DNA of 38,523 bases from Candidatus Woesearchaeota archaeon (lineage in GTDB: Archaea > Nanobdellota > Nanobdellia > Woesearchaeales > JAGVXP01). The notes under the pieces were generated by a model that saw nothing but the letters and a program-made list of their open reading frames with translations, searched no databases and was not told where the DNA came from. Shown here in pieces: positions 25,201 to 33,100 of the stretch. Made by a program: the position numbers and the translations under genes. Each line of letters begins with the position of its first letter. The stretch's first letter is position 1. The DNA is taken from positions 77,579 through 116,101 of the forward strand of contig JAGVXP010000050.1 in assembly GCA_018303725.1 (NCBI GenBank), read 5' to 3'.

Positions 25201-27723
25201 GCACTATTCAACATATCAGTTGACCCAACTGCGCCAATTATTCAAGTTGTAAATGCCTCAGACATAATAGAATACCAGGATGGTGTTTTAAACACAACAC
25301 TCTATGTACAGACCGATGACAAAACAATATGCAAATATGATGATAATGAGCAGACATATGCTGATATGGATAACTACCTCCCTATCTATGATGTGGACAG
25401 GTTTAGAACCACCCACAAACAGTCAATTGCCGTTCCATCAGAAAATAGCTACACTTATTATGTTGCATGCGAAAATCGTGCAGGTTTAATCTCTGCCACA
25501 AGTTCAGTTACCTTTACAGTTGATCTAACTGCTCCGCTTGTATGTACCGATAACAGCAACCGTTATACCTCGGCATCTACTTCCACATTATCTGTAGAAA
25601 CAAATAAAAACACATATTGCCGTTGGGGGACCACCCAAAGCACAATAAACCAGTGGCTGGGGACATCTCAAAAGACAACTGCCCATAACCAACAGGTATC
25701 TTTAGCTTCAGGGACAAATACATTCTATGTAATCTGTGATACTGGCTCTGGAACTGGCAGTGAAAACTGTACACAGACTATAACTATAATCTCAGATTCA
25801 ACACCGCCTTATATGATTTATGCAAGCGATAACAGCACTTTGGAAGATGTTGAATATAGTTGGCTTACTGATAGGTTAAGGGTAAGCTGGTTGGGCGATG
25901 ACAACGAAACTGGAACCATAGGTGGCAGCAGGACATTAAGATATTCCTATCTATTAGAGGAGTATTATGCGCCTAGAGACCTTATATTAAATTGGACGCC
26001 CCTTACAGATGAAGAAGACGAATTTATATGGGTTGATGAAGATACAAACGGAAATGATTTGAATTTAACCGATGGAAGTAAATACCGATTTAGGGTTAAA
26101 GCAATAAATATTGTAGATTTATGGAGCAGCGAAATGGAAACAAACGGAATAACAATAGATATATCCCTTGTTCCAGAGAATTGCAATAACGGCATTAAAG
26201 ATGGCGATGAATCGGATGTAGATTGCGGAGGCTCATGCATACTTTGTGATGATGGCAAAATATGCAATAAGAATGCTGATTGTGACAATGGCTATTGCAA
26301 CTCTAGTAATAGGTGTGAAGCGCCGGGTTGTGATGATGGTATTGAGAATGGTGACGAAACAGACAAGGATTGTGGCGGGGATGATTGCAGTAAGTGTGAT
26401 AAAGATGACGCCTGCAATGAAAATTCTGATTGTAAATCCAGTTATTGTGACCATGGCAAATGCAATGACATAAACAAATGCTCCGATGGCAAATTCAGTG
26501 TAGGCGAATCAGATGTGGATTGCGGGGGGGTTTGTCCTACTAAGTGCCCAATAGGCAAATATTGTGATACAGAAGAAGATTGCATAGAAGGGGCAAAATG
26601 CATATCCGCTGTTTGTACGCAATGTGCTGATAACGACCTGGATTGTGATGGAATCCTAGATTCAGATGAAGAGCAAGACACAGATGGAGACGGGTTGCCA
26701 GATGATTGGGAAACAAATAACGGTCTAGACCCCAATAACCCCGATGATGCCTCCCTTGATAATGACGGTGATGGCTTAACAAATACAGAAGAGTATAATC
26801 TAAAAAATAAATGGACTTACAGCACAAATCCAAATTTGATAGACACAGACGGTGATGGATACACCGACAAAGAAGAGATGGATGCTGGTACTAATCCGCT
26901 TGATGCGGACGATCATCCAGAATCTTCCTTCTGGCTCATTTTATTATTGGTGTTGGGCGTAATAATACTATTGGGTGGCGCAGGTTTCATTGGATATGTG
27001 TATGTATACGAACCAATGAAGGAGAAAAGAATAACAAGGCCAATAACAGCCGTTTCAATTAGGCCATTTGCTGGGCCCGCCCAAGGAAAATTTCCAATCA
27101 AGCCGGCTGTTAAAAAGCCAGCAATTGGTATGGGGCAGCTGGAAAAGATTAGAATGAGGAGAGAAGAAAAGATAAAGAAAAGACAGGAGTTATTTGGGGC
27201 ATTTGGCGCTAAGCCGGAAGAGAAAAAAGAGGAAATTAAAAAGGGGGCCATAGAGGAGAAGAAACCTGTTATAGAAGAGGAAAAGGAAAAAGAGATAGCC
27301 AGATTTATTGATACATCAGAGCTAAAACCGGAAGACATTGAGAAACTGAAGCTGATGACAAAGGAAGAGTTAAATAAATTGTTTGCAGGAAAAAACAAAG
27401 AGCAAATTAAGAAAATAATAGAAGACCTTTCTAGATTATCTGAGGAGGTAGGTAAACTAAAAACAACGAAAAAAGAGGATGTCTTTAAAAAATTAATGCT
27501 ATTGTCAAAAAGCAGGCCTGAAGAAAAAGTGTTTAGTGACCTGTCAAAAATAACAAAAGCCAAACCAAAAAAACCCTCCAAGGAATTAAAAACAGCAGAA
27601 AAAAAACCAGAAAAAGAAGTTTTCAAAAAACTTTCTAAATTAACCAAAGAGGAAAAAACCCAGCTTAAGGAAACAGAAACGCCAAAGAAAAAATCGCCAA
27701 AAAAGGCTGTTAAAAAGAAATAA
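22219..27723 (+). CDS. Giant cell-surface protein with Ig/FN3-like, Cys-rich and Ca-binding repeats and a Lys-rich inner tail
   Basis: An 1834-residue protein. A signal or anchor helix (IYLLISGIILLSVLLAIVV) is followed by Cys-rich segments and an FN3-like domain at about 205-290. Ig/cadherin-like modules follow at about 800-1200, three with a (C)RY...H...Y-V-C pattern. Three CxDGxxxGxExDxDCGG repeats lie at about 1322-1460, and EF-hand/TSP3-like DxDxDG calcium repeats at 1475-1567. A single membrane helix (FWLILLLVLGVIILLGG) at ~1571-1597 precedes ~235 residues of cytoplasmic Lys/Glu-rich tail with repeated VF(K/S)(K/D)L units. It probably links an outer structure to a cytoplasmic partner (inference). 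ATG 22219 directly follows the preceding stop. Confidence 0.85.
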   Translation: MKKEKIYLLISGIILLSVLLAIVVISDAGDLGCCINPNADIADICVDNVDEQNDCCPKPDSSFPTYYSGSTGYGPPTFAECNTTYFDMDVACNAGSLTLNCTTNGCCCKSTPEITAQAKCFGIYTFLPGITDISQCNTQCSTPACDPGECASGSSDCTVSDCCGTALSGGCDILIGETTANCPQDCAIGSECNNPAYDPALTGIEFISYLKGQKQITLTWEELNNCEADYYTVYRCTSLGGSCNQLGLTTASQFTDSDDGLLWDKTYMYKVTGYYSTQSITDTVSNTTIIGNLECWGQTNTNSFCIHASYYDQYSDYITSNNVQADTDKYNKAYYCDGNNLLHNVSINGQIGCGTIGTCVVESSTPKCLLASECKNESGNPFGLYYTSYLCEQPNKYCFYDKSKTPVDSCYNCDTDMSCYDYKSEEACNKDHCDAGNCEWRNTLNELGLGVCVDLNKDNCAWCNQKGTTGMQNINAYNEIFDQCDKNKANNLSVPSYSCYYTDNLAKSCKDVVCTNYPQSDCPTSTVSHDQYNIISTTSDPCTIGVCQWFSYLINPENNGCYKNFDGDSAADCDMGDSNCEKDYFAPNTTLIPRIESGIYKSLSAQIYDKLRQGEQPAIRTSGYKTYLCQYNTTEESQAIVCGTNGHPYNNYTESTTILINNLGAYDGASGNEVFQFDEGFNNISYYSQDPSKNIGVIKKVAVETHWNNSGPEVFSVNVTGGTNINNIFYTNQPRPDITIKFLGNAIITYKKVRNSSGDEIQSTYTPATASNIVVFTPSINLDEGTYTFEFNARNENNIYMSDNYTMTFVIDNTQGTLKITPRLGAVLNASNVEIKLEFSKFANLTTVLLNDADIKVNFSSDYSPTFSKIMPLNDGTKTLNVTARDFAGNPIRNSTWFVVNALPENITMTQPPYGVSPTYTFNILITTTNSVDCRYFFSTSGAQPPSMPNGFRDLSSFTSQTGTTHTKTDFTISDTAEHEFYVACNDSLWGINTALFNISVDPTAPIIQVVNASDIIEYQDGVLNTTLYVQTDDKTICKYDDNEQTYADMDNYLPIYDVDRFRTTHKQSIAVPSENSYTYYVACENRAGLISATSSVTFTVDLTAPLVCTDNSNRYTSASTSTLSVETNKNTYCRWGTTQSTINQWLGTSQKTTAHNQQVSLASGTNTFYVICDTGSGTGSENCTQTITIISDSTPPYMIYASDNSTLEDVEYSWLTDRLRVSWLGDDNETGTIGGSRTLRYSYLLEEYYAPRDLILNWTPLTDEEDEFIWVDEDTNGNDLNLTDGSKYRFRVKAINIVDLWSSEMETNGITIDISLVPENCNNGIKDGDESDVDCGGSCILCDDGKICNKNADCDNGYCNSSNRCEAPGCDDGIENGDETDKDCGGDDCSKCDKDDACNENSDCKSSYCDHGKCNDINKCSDGKFSVGESDVDCGGVCPTKCPIGKYCDTEEDCIEGAKCISAVCTQCADNDLDCDGILDSDEEQDTDGDGLPDDWETNNGLDPNNPDDASLDNDGDGLTNTEEYNLKNKWTYSTNPNLIDTDGDGYTDKEEMDAGTNPLDADDHPESSFWLILLLVLGVIILLGGAGFIGYVYVYEPMKEKRITRPITAVSIRPFAGPAQGKFPIKPAVKKPAIGMGQLEKIRMRREEKIKKRQELFGAFGAKPEEKKEEIKKGAIEEKKPVIEEEKEKEIARFIDTSELKPEDIEKLKLMTKEELNKLFAGKNKEQIKKIIEDLSRLSEEVGKLKTTKKEDVFKKLMLLSKSRPEEKVFSDLSKITKAKPKKPSKELKTAEKKPEKEVFKKLSKLTKEEKTQLKETETPKKKSPKKAVKKK

Positions 27724-27724
27724 A

Positions 27725-28261
27725 ATGAAGATTATATTCCTTCTGAAAATTAGAACTAAGGCGCAGATGGTCGGCCAAGTGTTTATTTATATATTGGCCA
27801 TAATATTGGTCGCTTTTATCCTTATCTATGGCTATAAGGCAATAGAGGGGTTTAAGAAAACAGGGGAAGACGTCATGTATATAGGGTTTAGAAATAAATT
27901 TAATGCCGATGTTAAAACAGCTTCCCAGTATGATACTATAAAAAGATATGATTATGAGTTGCCAACAAAGTTTAAAGAGGTGTGTTTTATAGACATAGGC
28001 GGTCCTGCAAGTTACTGTCCTTCAGATAGTTACCCCCTCATGTGTGACAGCTGGGAAAGCGAGGTTAAAAAAAATGTTTTTTTAATGCCCAACTCACCAG
28101 AAACGCCCCCCGAGCAGTTTTTTTCTGGAGACGCTAATGAAGATGAAAGCTATTTTAAGCTGAACAGCCCATTTTATTTATGCTTGCCTACAGACGGGGG
28201 TAAGATCAAAATACAGTTAGAAGGAAAAGGCAAATATGTATTATTGTCAAAATGGATTTAA
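27725..28261 (+). CDS. Pilin-like membrane protein (178 aa)
   Basis: The class III-type signal RTKA-QMVGQVFIYILAIILVAF, preceded by a basic leader, anchors a ~135-residue exterior domain. That domain holds a few cysteines (VCFIDIGGPASYC, MCDSW, YLC) and a C-terminal PTDGGKIKIQLEGKGKYV beta region. It starts one base after the giant protein's stop and overlaps the next start by 10 bases. No enzymatic motif. A minor pilin role is inferred from the signal and context. Confidence 0.72.
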   Translation: MKIIFLLKIRTKAQMVGQVFIYILAIILVAFILIYGYKAIEGFKKTGEDVMYIGFRNKFNADVKTASQYDTIKRYDYELPTKFKEVCFIDIGGPASYCPSDSYPLMCDSWESEVKKNVFLMPNSPETPPEQFFSGDANEDESYFKLNSPFYLCLPTDGGKIKIQLEGKGKYVLLSKWI

Positions 28262-29346
28262 AAAAAGGATCAAAAAAAGGCAGCGTAAACCATATCTTTA
28301 CTGGCCATTTTTTACCTAAAGGTAAAAAAGGTTTTATAGAAATACAGTTTAATTGGATATTTATATTAGTTGTTGGGACTATAATCCTAATCTTTTTTAT
28401 AATGCTTATTGCAAAGCAGAAGGATGTTTCTGAAGAAAGGGTCAATAAAAAGATACTCACCTATATAGATGGCATATTGACTGGAACAGAAGTTAGAAAA
28501 AAAGTGACAAATACAGTGGATATCCCAAATATAGAGCTTGAGTTTGGTTGTGATAGCTATACGATTGCAAAAAGCGGGGCTCCAAAATCATTTAGAGCCA
28601 GACACATATTTGCGCCAAATTCAGTCAAAGGAAGAAAACTCATAGGGTGGTCTTATGACTGGAGTATCCCTTATAGGGTTACCAACTTCCTCTATCTGAC
28701 CACCCCGCAGATAAGATACATGCTGATAGGTTCAACCGATTTGGCAAAGGAAATAAACTCTTCAATACCGGAAGACATAAACAACGAATTTTATCCTTCA
28801 TTGCCCGCGCTAATAGACAAGAATAACAATAAGGTCAAATTTGTATTTTTTAATCAAAACCCTTCTGGCGACTTGTCTGTGTTTAGCGGCATGGATGATA
28901 AAGATGTTACGGCAATTAAAATTACTGAAAGCAGCAACAAACTAGATTTTTATGAAAAAGAGGGCAATAGCTGGTCTAGCTCTTTAGGCATCTCTTATTA
29001 TTTTGGGGAGGCTTCTTTAATGGGAGCAATATTCAGCGATTATAAGGACAATAATGGCGAGGCTATTTATGATTGTGTCATGAGAAAAGCATTTAAAAAG
29101 CTTAATCTTATAACTGACATATACAAATCCAGGTCAGAAAGCTTGTATGAGTATTACAACTCGATGGGTGATAACTGTAAAACATATCACAGCTCAGCAA
29201 AAACCAAATTGGGGGAGATTAAATCTTTTTCAAACATATTATCGCAGGGTTTTCCTCAAGATATAAGCTCAATTAAAACAAAGTCAGAAGAACTATTTTC
29301 GCTTAATGATTATGCGCAATTAGATTCCTGTACCCTGATTTACTAA
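28252..29346 (+). CDS. Pilin-like membrane protein (364 aa)
   Basis: A basic leader of ~25 residues ends in GKKG, followed by FIEIQFNWIFILVVGTIILIFF. This fits a class III signal with the cut after Gly. The exterior domain begins KQKDVSEERVNKKILTYIDGIL, then VDIPNIELEFGC; later IYDCVMRKAFKKL and DNCKTYH carry paired cysteines. The ATG at 28252 overlaps the preceding gene by 10 bases, and the gap downstream is one base. No family name recognised; similar long pilin-like proteins recur in DPANN clusters (memory). Confidence 0.72.
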   Translation: MDLKKGSKKGSVNHIFTGHFLPKGKKGFIEIQFNWIFILVVGTIILIFFIMLIAKQKDVSEERVNKKILTYIDGILTGTEVRKKVTNTVDIPNIELEFGCDSYTIAKSGAPKSFRARHIFAPNSVKGRKLIGWSYDWSIPYRVTNFLYLTTPQIRYMLIGSTDLAKEINSSIPEDINNEFYPSLPALIDKNNNKVKFVFFNQNPSGDLSVFSGMDDKDVTAIKITESSNKLDFYEKEGNSWSSSLGISYYFGEASLMGAIFSDYKDNNGEAIYDCVMRKAFKKLNLITDIYKSRSESLYEYYNSMGDNCKTYHSSAKTKLGEIKSFSNILSQGFPQDISSIKTKSEELFSLNDYAQLDSCTLIY

Positions 29347-29347
29347 A

Positions 29348-29818
29348 ATGAAAAGAAGCCAAATACAGATGGGAGAAACAATTGCTATACTGTTCATATT
29401 CTTCCTTTTATTGGTTTTTGGGATGATGTTTTATATTAAGGTTTTGGGGATTAGTTTAGCATCTCAAAAAGAGGAAAGCATACAAATAAGGGCGGTAGAT
29501 ATAGCAGAAAGGGCTTCATTCCTATCGGAATTACAATGCAGTGAAGAGAACATAATATCCGAAGATTGCATAGATATTTTGAAATTAGACGCAGCCAACC
29601 AAATTATGCAGGATAATAATGAAGATTATTATGATATGCTTGGGTTTAGTGATATAACAGTTAAAGAAATCTACCCCTCATCTAATAGCTGGGGGCTATA
29701 CAATAGGGTTCCTGCCTCATGGAAAGACAAAATACCGACACATATACCTATACTATTGTATAATGCAACAGAACAAAAATATGCTTTTGGCATTTTAACA
29801 GTTGCCGTTTATACATAA
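29348..29818 (+). CDS. Pilin-like membrane protein (156 aa)
   Basis: The short N-terminus MKRS-QIQMGETIAILFIFFLLLVFGMMFY is a class III-like signal followed by the pilin helix. A helical segment (IQIRAVDIAERASFL) and a small domain follow, with Cys in LQCSEENIISEDC and beta strands at the end (HIPILLYNATEQKYAFGILTV). The layout (K-x-Q-x-Q-M-x-E, then a helix and A-E-R-A) is typical of archaeal type IV pilin-like minor components. Tight operon: one base after the upstream stop, four before the next start. Confidence 0.72.
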   Translation: MKRSQIQMGETIAILFIFFLLLVFGMMFYIKVLGISLASQKEESIQIRAVDIAERASFLSELQCSEENIISEDCIDILKLDAANQIMQDNNEDYYDMLGFSDITVKEIYPSSNSWGLYNRVPASWKDKIPTHIPILLYNATEQKYAFGILTVAVYT

Positions 29819-29822
29819 TAAA

Positions 29823-30344
29823 ATGACAAAGAAAACAATGAAAATCAGGGATTTTCAAGCCCCATTTTTTGCTAAAGCAAGAAATAGGAAGTCACAAATG
29901 GAGATAATGGGATTAGCTGTTATTGTTATACTGGTTGCTCTGGCAATATTGTTTACAATAAGGTTTGTTATTTTGCAAGAGCCGGCCGAATACAAAAAGG
30001 GATACACTCAGCAACAACTGGCTATTAACATGGTCAACACATTGTTAGAGACAACAACAGCTAGCTGCTCAGATTTGCTATTTAAAGAGCTGTTCAAGGA
30101 TTGCGCTGAAACCAATATAATCATTTGTGATAATGGGATGGATTCCTGTAGCTATATCAGGGAATCTATTGACACCATCTTTATGGACACCCTGGAGACT
30201 TGGGACATTGATTACGAATTTAATTTTGTAGTAGGCACAAACCCCCCCCTAATATCAAAAGGAAGCTGTCCAGATGAAAGAATACCCGGCAGCTTTTCAA
30301 TCCCGGGCGCAATAGCATCAACTATTAACCTGTATATTTGTTGA
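29823..30344 (+). CDS. Pilin-like membrane protein (173 aa)
   Basis: I chose ATG 29823 over a TTG at 29802 that lies in the preceding gene. A 30-residue basic leader ends NRKS, then QMEIMGLAVIVILVALAILFTIRFVI, a class III signal and helix. The exterior domain carries YTQQQLAINMVNTLLETTTASC, DCAETNIIICDNGMDSC and a C-terminal Cys (INLYIC), probably disulfide-bonded. It is the last gene of the long operon beginning at 18423; a new promoter follows. Confidence 0.72.
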   Translation: MTKKTMKIRDFQAPFFAKARNRKSQMEIMGLAVIVILVALAILFTIRFVILQEPAEYKKGYTQQQLAINMVNTLLETTTASCSDLLFKELFKDCAETNIIICDNGMDSCSYIRESIDTIFMDTLETWDIDYEFNFVVGTNPPLISKGSCPDERIPGSFSIPGAIASTINLYIC

Positions 30345-30381
30345 TTGGATAATATGGCAAATCTTGTTTCTATCGAAAGTT

Positions 30382-30425
30382 TTATATATAAATAGTCCAA
30401 TATTCAAGATAATAATCAAGAGGTG
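30382..30425 (+). promoter_or_regulatory. Promoter and Shine-Dalgarno of the mini-pilin pair
   Basis: TTATATATAA at 30382-30391 is a strong TATA box. Transcription would start near 30412 and give a leader of ~20 bases containing GAGGTG (30420-30425), 7 bases before ATG 30433. This is one of the clearest Shine-Dalgarno sites in the window, suggesting high expression of the following small pilins. It also decides ATG 30433 over the upstream in-frame TTG 30364. Confidence 0.65.
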
Positions 30426-30432
30426 TGTAATA

Positions 30433-30690
30433 ATGAAATATCAAAAAAAGGCTCAGGGAATTTCTATAAACACAATCATTATAGCAGCAATTGCTTTGAT
30501 TGTATTGGTAGTTTTGGTGGCTATATTCACCGGCAGGCTTGGCATATTCTCCATGGGTGTGCAGAGCTGCACTGATAAGGGGGGAACATGCGCCAGCTCT
30601 TGTATAGCGCCAGATTATGCCACTTTGAGAGGGACAGATTGTGATAAAGCCGGGGAAGTTTGTTGTATTCCCACAATAGCTCCCGAATAA
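30433..30690 (+). CDS. Small disulfide pilin-like protein 1 (85 aa)
   Basis: KKA-QGISINTIIIAAIALIVLVVLVAIF is a textbook class III signal with the pilin helix. The ~50-residue exterior domain has CTDKGGTCASSC and GTDCDKAGEVCC: six cysteines ending in an adjacent pair. The same layout appears at 30696 and 35208. Its own promoter and strong ribosome site make it a candidate major subunit of a thin filament (inference). Six bases separate its coding end from the next start. Confidence 0.78.
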   Translation: MKYQKKAQGISINTIIIAAIALIVLVVLVAIFTGRLGIFSMGVQSCTDKGGTCASSCIAPDYATLRGTDCDKAGEVCCIPTIAPE

Positions 30691-30695
30691 TAAAA

Positions 30696-30956
30696 ATGAG
30701 ATATTCCAAGCCTTGTTTTAAAACTAAAGGGCAGGGTCTTCCTTTAAATGCAGTAATAATAGCAATCCTTGTTTTAGTTGTTTTGGTTGTCCTTATATTC
30801 ATCTTTACGGGGCAGACAGGAAAATTCACCAAAGGCTTGGATAGCTGCCCTAGTAATAATTGTGTAGATTACCCCAATGACTGCGTTGGCCAGATACCAA
30901 TTGCGATGAACTGCAATGAAGACAAAAATCTGGATTACTGCTGTACAGCAACATAA
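30696..30956 (+). CDS. Small disulfide pilin-like protein 2 (86 aa)
   Basis: TKG-QGLPLNAVIIAILVLVVLVVLIFIF is the class III signal and helix, followed by FTGQTGKF and a small domain with six cysteines (DSCPSNNC, NDC, NC, YCC). It is a paralogue of the 85-aa and 78-aa proteins, with the same FTG/FSG after the helix and the same terminal CC. ATG 30696 was chosen because the signal motif starts ten residues later; the upstream frame belongs to the previous gene. Confidence 0.76.
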   Translation: MRYSKPCFKTKGQGLPLNAVIIAILVLVVLVVLIFIFTGQTGKFTKGLDSCPSNNCVDYPNDCVGQIPIAMNCNEDKNLDYCCTAT

Positions 30957-30966
30957 TTTCCATAAA

Positions 30967-30976
30967 TTTATATATT
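30967..30976 (+). promoter_or_regulatory. TATA box before the 40-aa membrane peptide
   Basis: TTTATATATT lies 25-34 bases upstream of ATG 31001, fitting a leaderless transcript that covers the 40-aa peptide and the 271-aa gene after it. Confidence 0.55.
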
Positions 30977-31000
30977 ACTTATTCTATAAATTTAAATAAA

Positions 31001-31123
31001 ATGAATACTGAAAAAGCCACAATGAGTATTAAAACACTATTTTATTTAATTGCCATAGTGGTAGCAATAATAGTTATCGGAGCTGCTGTCATTTCAATCA
31101 TGAAGCATACAGGCATTAGCTAA
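31001..31123 (+). CDS. Tiny pilin-like membrane peptide (40 aa)
   Basis: A 40-residue frame, MNTEKATMSIKTLFYLIAIV and on, with one hydrophobic helix and the short tail MKHTGIS. EKA-TMSIKTLFY resembles a class III signal. It has a TATA box at leaderless distance and its stop is one base from the next start. The function is unknown; it may be a minimal pilin or a small subunit of the next protein. Confidence 0.6.
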   Translation: MNTEKATMSIKTLFYLIAIVVAIIVIGAAVISIMKHTGIS

Positions 31124-31124
31124 A

Positions 31125-31940
31125 ATGAACAATAAAAAAGCAGCATGGGGGGCATTAATGGTTTTAATATTGGGCGGTATAATAATCATAATTTTTGCTG
31201 CAATGTTCCCTAAGATAAAATGGGCATTTGATAGTGGCAGCTATATAGAGAATTGTCATATGAGTATGATTGCCCAATCAAAAATTAAAGTAGTAGGAAA
31301 AACAGTTGTGCCGTTGCAATGCCCCAGGGAACAAATAACCTTTTATAAGGATCATATTGAATCAGTAATAGAAGGCAAAAAAAAGGAGGTTAAAGTGACT
31401 GTTGAAGGAGAGAAGAAGGATGAATTCAAGGAATTAACTGACAATATTGTTAATGAGGTTTTTGCTGATAAAATGAGGTGGTGCTGGTATATGTCTGGTG
31501 AGGGTAATTTAGATCCATTTGCAGAAGCTGCTGTTTTTGGGGTTGCAAAGGACAAAATATGCCTGCTTTGCTCTTCAATTAAATTTGATGATGAGGTGGA
31601 TAAATCTAAAAAATTTGAAGGTTTAGGAGATTATTTAAAATCAAAAGATATTAAAGAGGGGTCGGGCGAGGGCAAAAAGTATTATGATTACCTTTCAAAA
31701 GAACAGTTAATAGAAGTTTTTTGGATTGATATTGACACAAAAGAGTCATTGCAGATGTATGATATAAAAGAAATTAATCCTGATAAAACATATGCTGTTT
31801 TCATGTTAGCTGGAAAAGCAAATGCTCTTGATGATTTTACAGATATTCAAGAAGATACTTACTTTATTTATGTAGCTCCAATAGAAAGGGTGACTAGCAG
31901 ATATAAAGGAGTAGATGTTTGTAATGTTCTTTTGAATTAG
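31125..31940 (+). CDS. Pilin-like membrane protein A (271 aa), paralogue of 33101-34039
   Basis: NKKA-AWGALMVLILGGIIIIIFAA is the signal and helix. The exterior part has NCHMS, PLQCPR, DKMRWCWYMSGEGNLDPF, then DKICLLCSSIKFDD, YDYLSKEQLI and a closing TYAVFMLAGKAN...TYFIYVAP. The pattern W-x3-(G)-x-G-x(4-6)-F, D-K-(I/F)-C, (I/L)-x-F-(D/E)-D and Y-x-(D/E)-Y-L is shared with the 312-aa protein at 33101, so the two are paralogues. A convergent lipoprotein pair now separates them. Confidence 0.74.
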   Translation: MNNKKAAWGALMVLILGGIIIIIFAAMFPKIKWAFDSGSYIENCHMSMIAQSKIKVVGKTVVPLQCPREQITFYKDHIESVIEGKKKEVKVTVEGEKKDEFKELTDNIVNEVFADKMRWCWYMSGEGNLDPFAEAAVFGVAKDKICLLCSSIKFDDEVDKSKKFEGLGDYLKSKDIKEGSGEGKKYYDYLSKEQLIEVFWIDIDTKESLQMYDIKEINPDKTYAVFMLAGKANALDDFTDIQEDTYFIYVAPIERVTSRYKGVDVCNVLLN

Positions 31941-31941
31941 A

Positions 31942-32478
31942 TTATGGAAAAACTATTTCATCATCAAAACCATGAGCATTTGTTTGTAAAATGACATAAT
32001 GGTCTCCTTGTTTTTTTACATCAAAATATCTTAATCCATTATTACCTCTATACTTTTCACTGGTTATCTCCGCTCTAATTACCCATCTCCTAGCTGCTTC
32101 ATCTGGTAAACCTCTATAAAATCCAACCCTTGTTTCTATTATCCTATATGAATCTATTGATGCTAATTTAGGATCTCTAGGTCTTCTAACTTCTTCCTCA
32201 TACTCTTTTTTATCATACTCTACACCACTACATTTATTATCTACTGCCAATCGATGGCCCCTATACCATGCCTCTAAGTTTGTTTTAACAACATTCTCTG
32301 GTGTTGAATAATCTGGGTAAGAATACCTATTAAAAAAACTACCAGAAGAAGCACTTTTTCCAACACCTCCTTTTGGTTTTTCACCACCACAGCTACTTAA
32401 AACAATTATAGTGCTACCTACAACCAAACACAAGAAACCATTTATTATTTTGTATTTCCAATCCCCCACCTTAATCAC
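31942..32478 (-). CDS. Lipoprotein 1 of a paralogous trio (178 aa)
   Basis: GTG start. An N-terminal hydrophobic stretch (IINGFLCLVVGSTIIVL) ends in the lipobox LSSC, so the mature protein would be lipid-anchored outside. The domain has YSYPDYSTPENVVKTNLEAW followed by Cys/Tyr-rich helices, then a beta sheet (RRWVIRAEITSEKY ... HYVILQTNAH). The T-P-E-(N/D)-(V/A)-(V/L) start followed by helices and a curved sheet suggests an NTF2-like fold (inference). It is convergent with the 271-aa pilin-like gene, one base apart. The 165-aa paralogue lies 29 bases upstream. Confidence 0.72.
   Translation of the reverse strand: MIKVGDWKYKIINGFLCLVVGSTIIVLSSCGGEKPKGGVGKSASSGSFFNRYSYPDYSTPENVVKTNLEAWYRGHRLAVDNKCSGVEYDKKEYEEEVRRPRDPKLASIDSYRIIETRVGFYRGLPDEAARRWVIRAEITSEKYRGNNGLRYFDVKKQGDHYVILQTNAHGFDDEIVFP
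32283..32316 (-). repeat. 34-nt direct repeat, copy 1 (lipoprotein 1)
   Basis: Identical, base for base, to 32801-32834. It encodes the STPENVVKT region of lipoprotein 1. Exact nucleotide identity in otherwise diverged paralogues points to recent duplication or gene conversion. Confidence 0.85.
32438..32463 (-). repeat. 26-nt exact repeat shared with the broken third lipoprotein, copy 1
   Basis: Identical to 37131-37156. It encodes DWKYKIING in the signal peptide of lipoprotein 1 and of the broken paralogue 4.7 kb away. Confidence 0.85.
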
Positions 32479-32507
32479 CCAATATTTTAATTTTTATAAA
32501 ATTCATA

Positions 32508-33002
32508 TCACTTACCAACATATTCAACATTTGAGATTACATATTCTACATCACCAACCTTACCAACACGAACACGCATCATCTTATCTCCACCATCACC
32601 TACTGTTTCAACATTAAACACGAATCTTGTAGCATCTTCATTTTGCAAACTCCCTTCTAAAATCTTGTAAGAATCAAGAACCATATATTCAGGATTTCCT
32701 TGCCCATTAAGCTCTCTTTTATACACTTCTTCATCATATTCATTACCACAACATTTTATTCCTATATTCACATGCCCCTTACACCAGGATTCAAAAAGCG
32801 TTTTAACAACATTCTCTGGTGTTGAATAATCTGGATAAGAGTATTCTTTATGGGCTTCAGCAGAAACAGCAGGTTTTCCAGCCCCAGATTTTTCTTTTGA
32901 CATATCACCACAGCTACTTAAAACAATTATAGCACCACTAGCTAAAACCAAACAAAAAAAGCTACCTATCATTTCATACTTCCCTTCAACCAAATATACC
33001 AC
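32508..33002 (-). CDS. Lipoprotein 2 of a paralogous trio (164 aa)
   Basis: It has the lipobox LSSC after a hydrophobic stretch, then YSYPDYSTPENVVKTLFESW identical over most positions to lipoprotein 1, KCCGNEYDEEVYKRE, and beta strands ending VEYVISNVEYVGK. Starts are ambiguous: GTG 33002 gives a leader comparable to the paralogue (GKYEMIG vs WKYKIIN) and sits ~27 bp from a TATA box. ATG 32972 and TTG 33005 are alternatives. A duplicate of the neighbour, with a 34-nt exact match between them. Confidence 0.72.
   Translation of the reverse strand: MVYLVEGKYEMIGSFFCLVLASGAIIVLSSCGDMSKEKSGAGKPAVSAEAHKEYSYPDYSTPENVVKTLFESWCKGHVNIGIKCCGNEYDEEVYKRELNGQGNPEYMVLDSYKILEGSLQNEDATRFVFNVETVGDGGDKMMRVRVGKVGDVEYVISNVEYVGK
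32801..32834 (-). repeat. 34-nt direct repeat, copy 2 (lipoprotein 2)
   Basis: Second copy of the 34-nt exact repeat, at the equivalent place in lipoprotein 2; the copies are 518 bases apart. Confidence 0.85.
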
Positions 33003-33023
33003 CAATTACATCAAAATTTTAAC

Positions 33024-33034
33024 TAATATAAAAA
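33024..33034 (-). promoter_or_regulatory. TATA box of the lipoprotein pair
   Basis: On the minus strand TTTTTATATTA lies ~27 bp from GTG 33002, consistent with a leaderless start there. It is back to back with the promoter of the plus-strand gene at 33101. Confidence 0.5.
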
Positions 33035-33069
33035 CATTTCCACATTTTTCTCTAAAAACCATAAAAACC

Positions 33070-33078
33070 TTTATATAT
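33070..33078 (+). promoter_or_regulatory. TATA box of pilin-like protein B
   Basis: TTTATATAT (from 33070) is ~27 bp upstream of ATG 33101, implying a leaderless transcript. Confidence 0.55.
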
Positions 33079-33100
33079 CTATAATATTAGGGATTATGTT

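Noticed and set aside
26913-27647. 244-aa open frame antisense to the tail of the giant surface protein
   Set aside because: It mirrors a Lys/Glu-rich coding region (giving Phe/Ser-rich sequence), with no promoter and no sensible domain; an antisense shadow.
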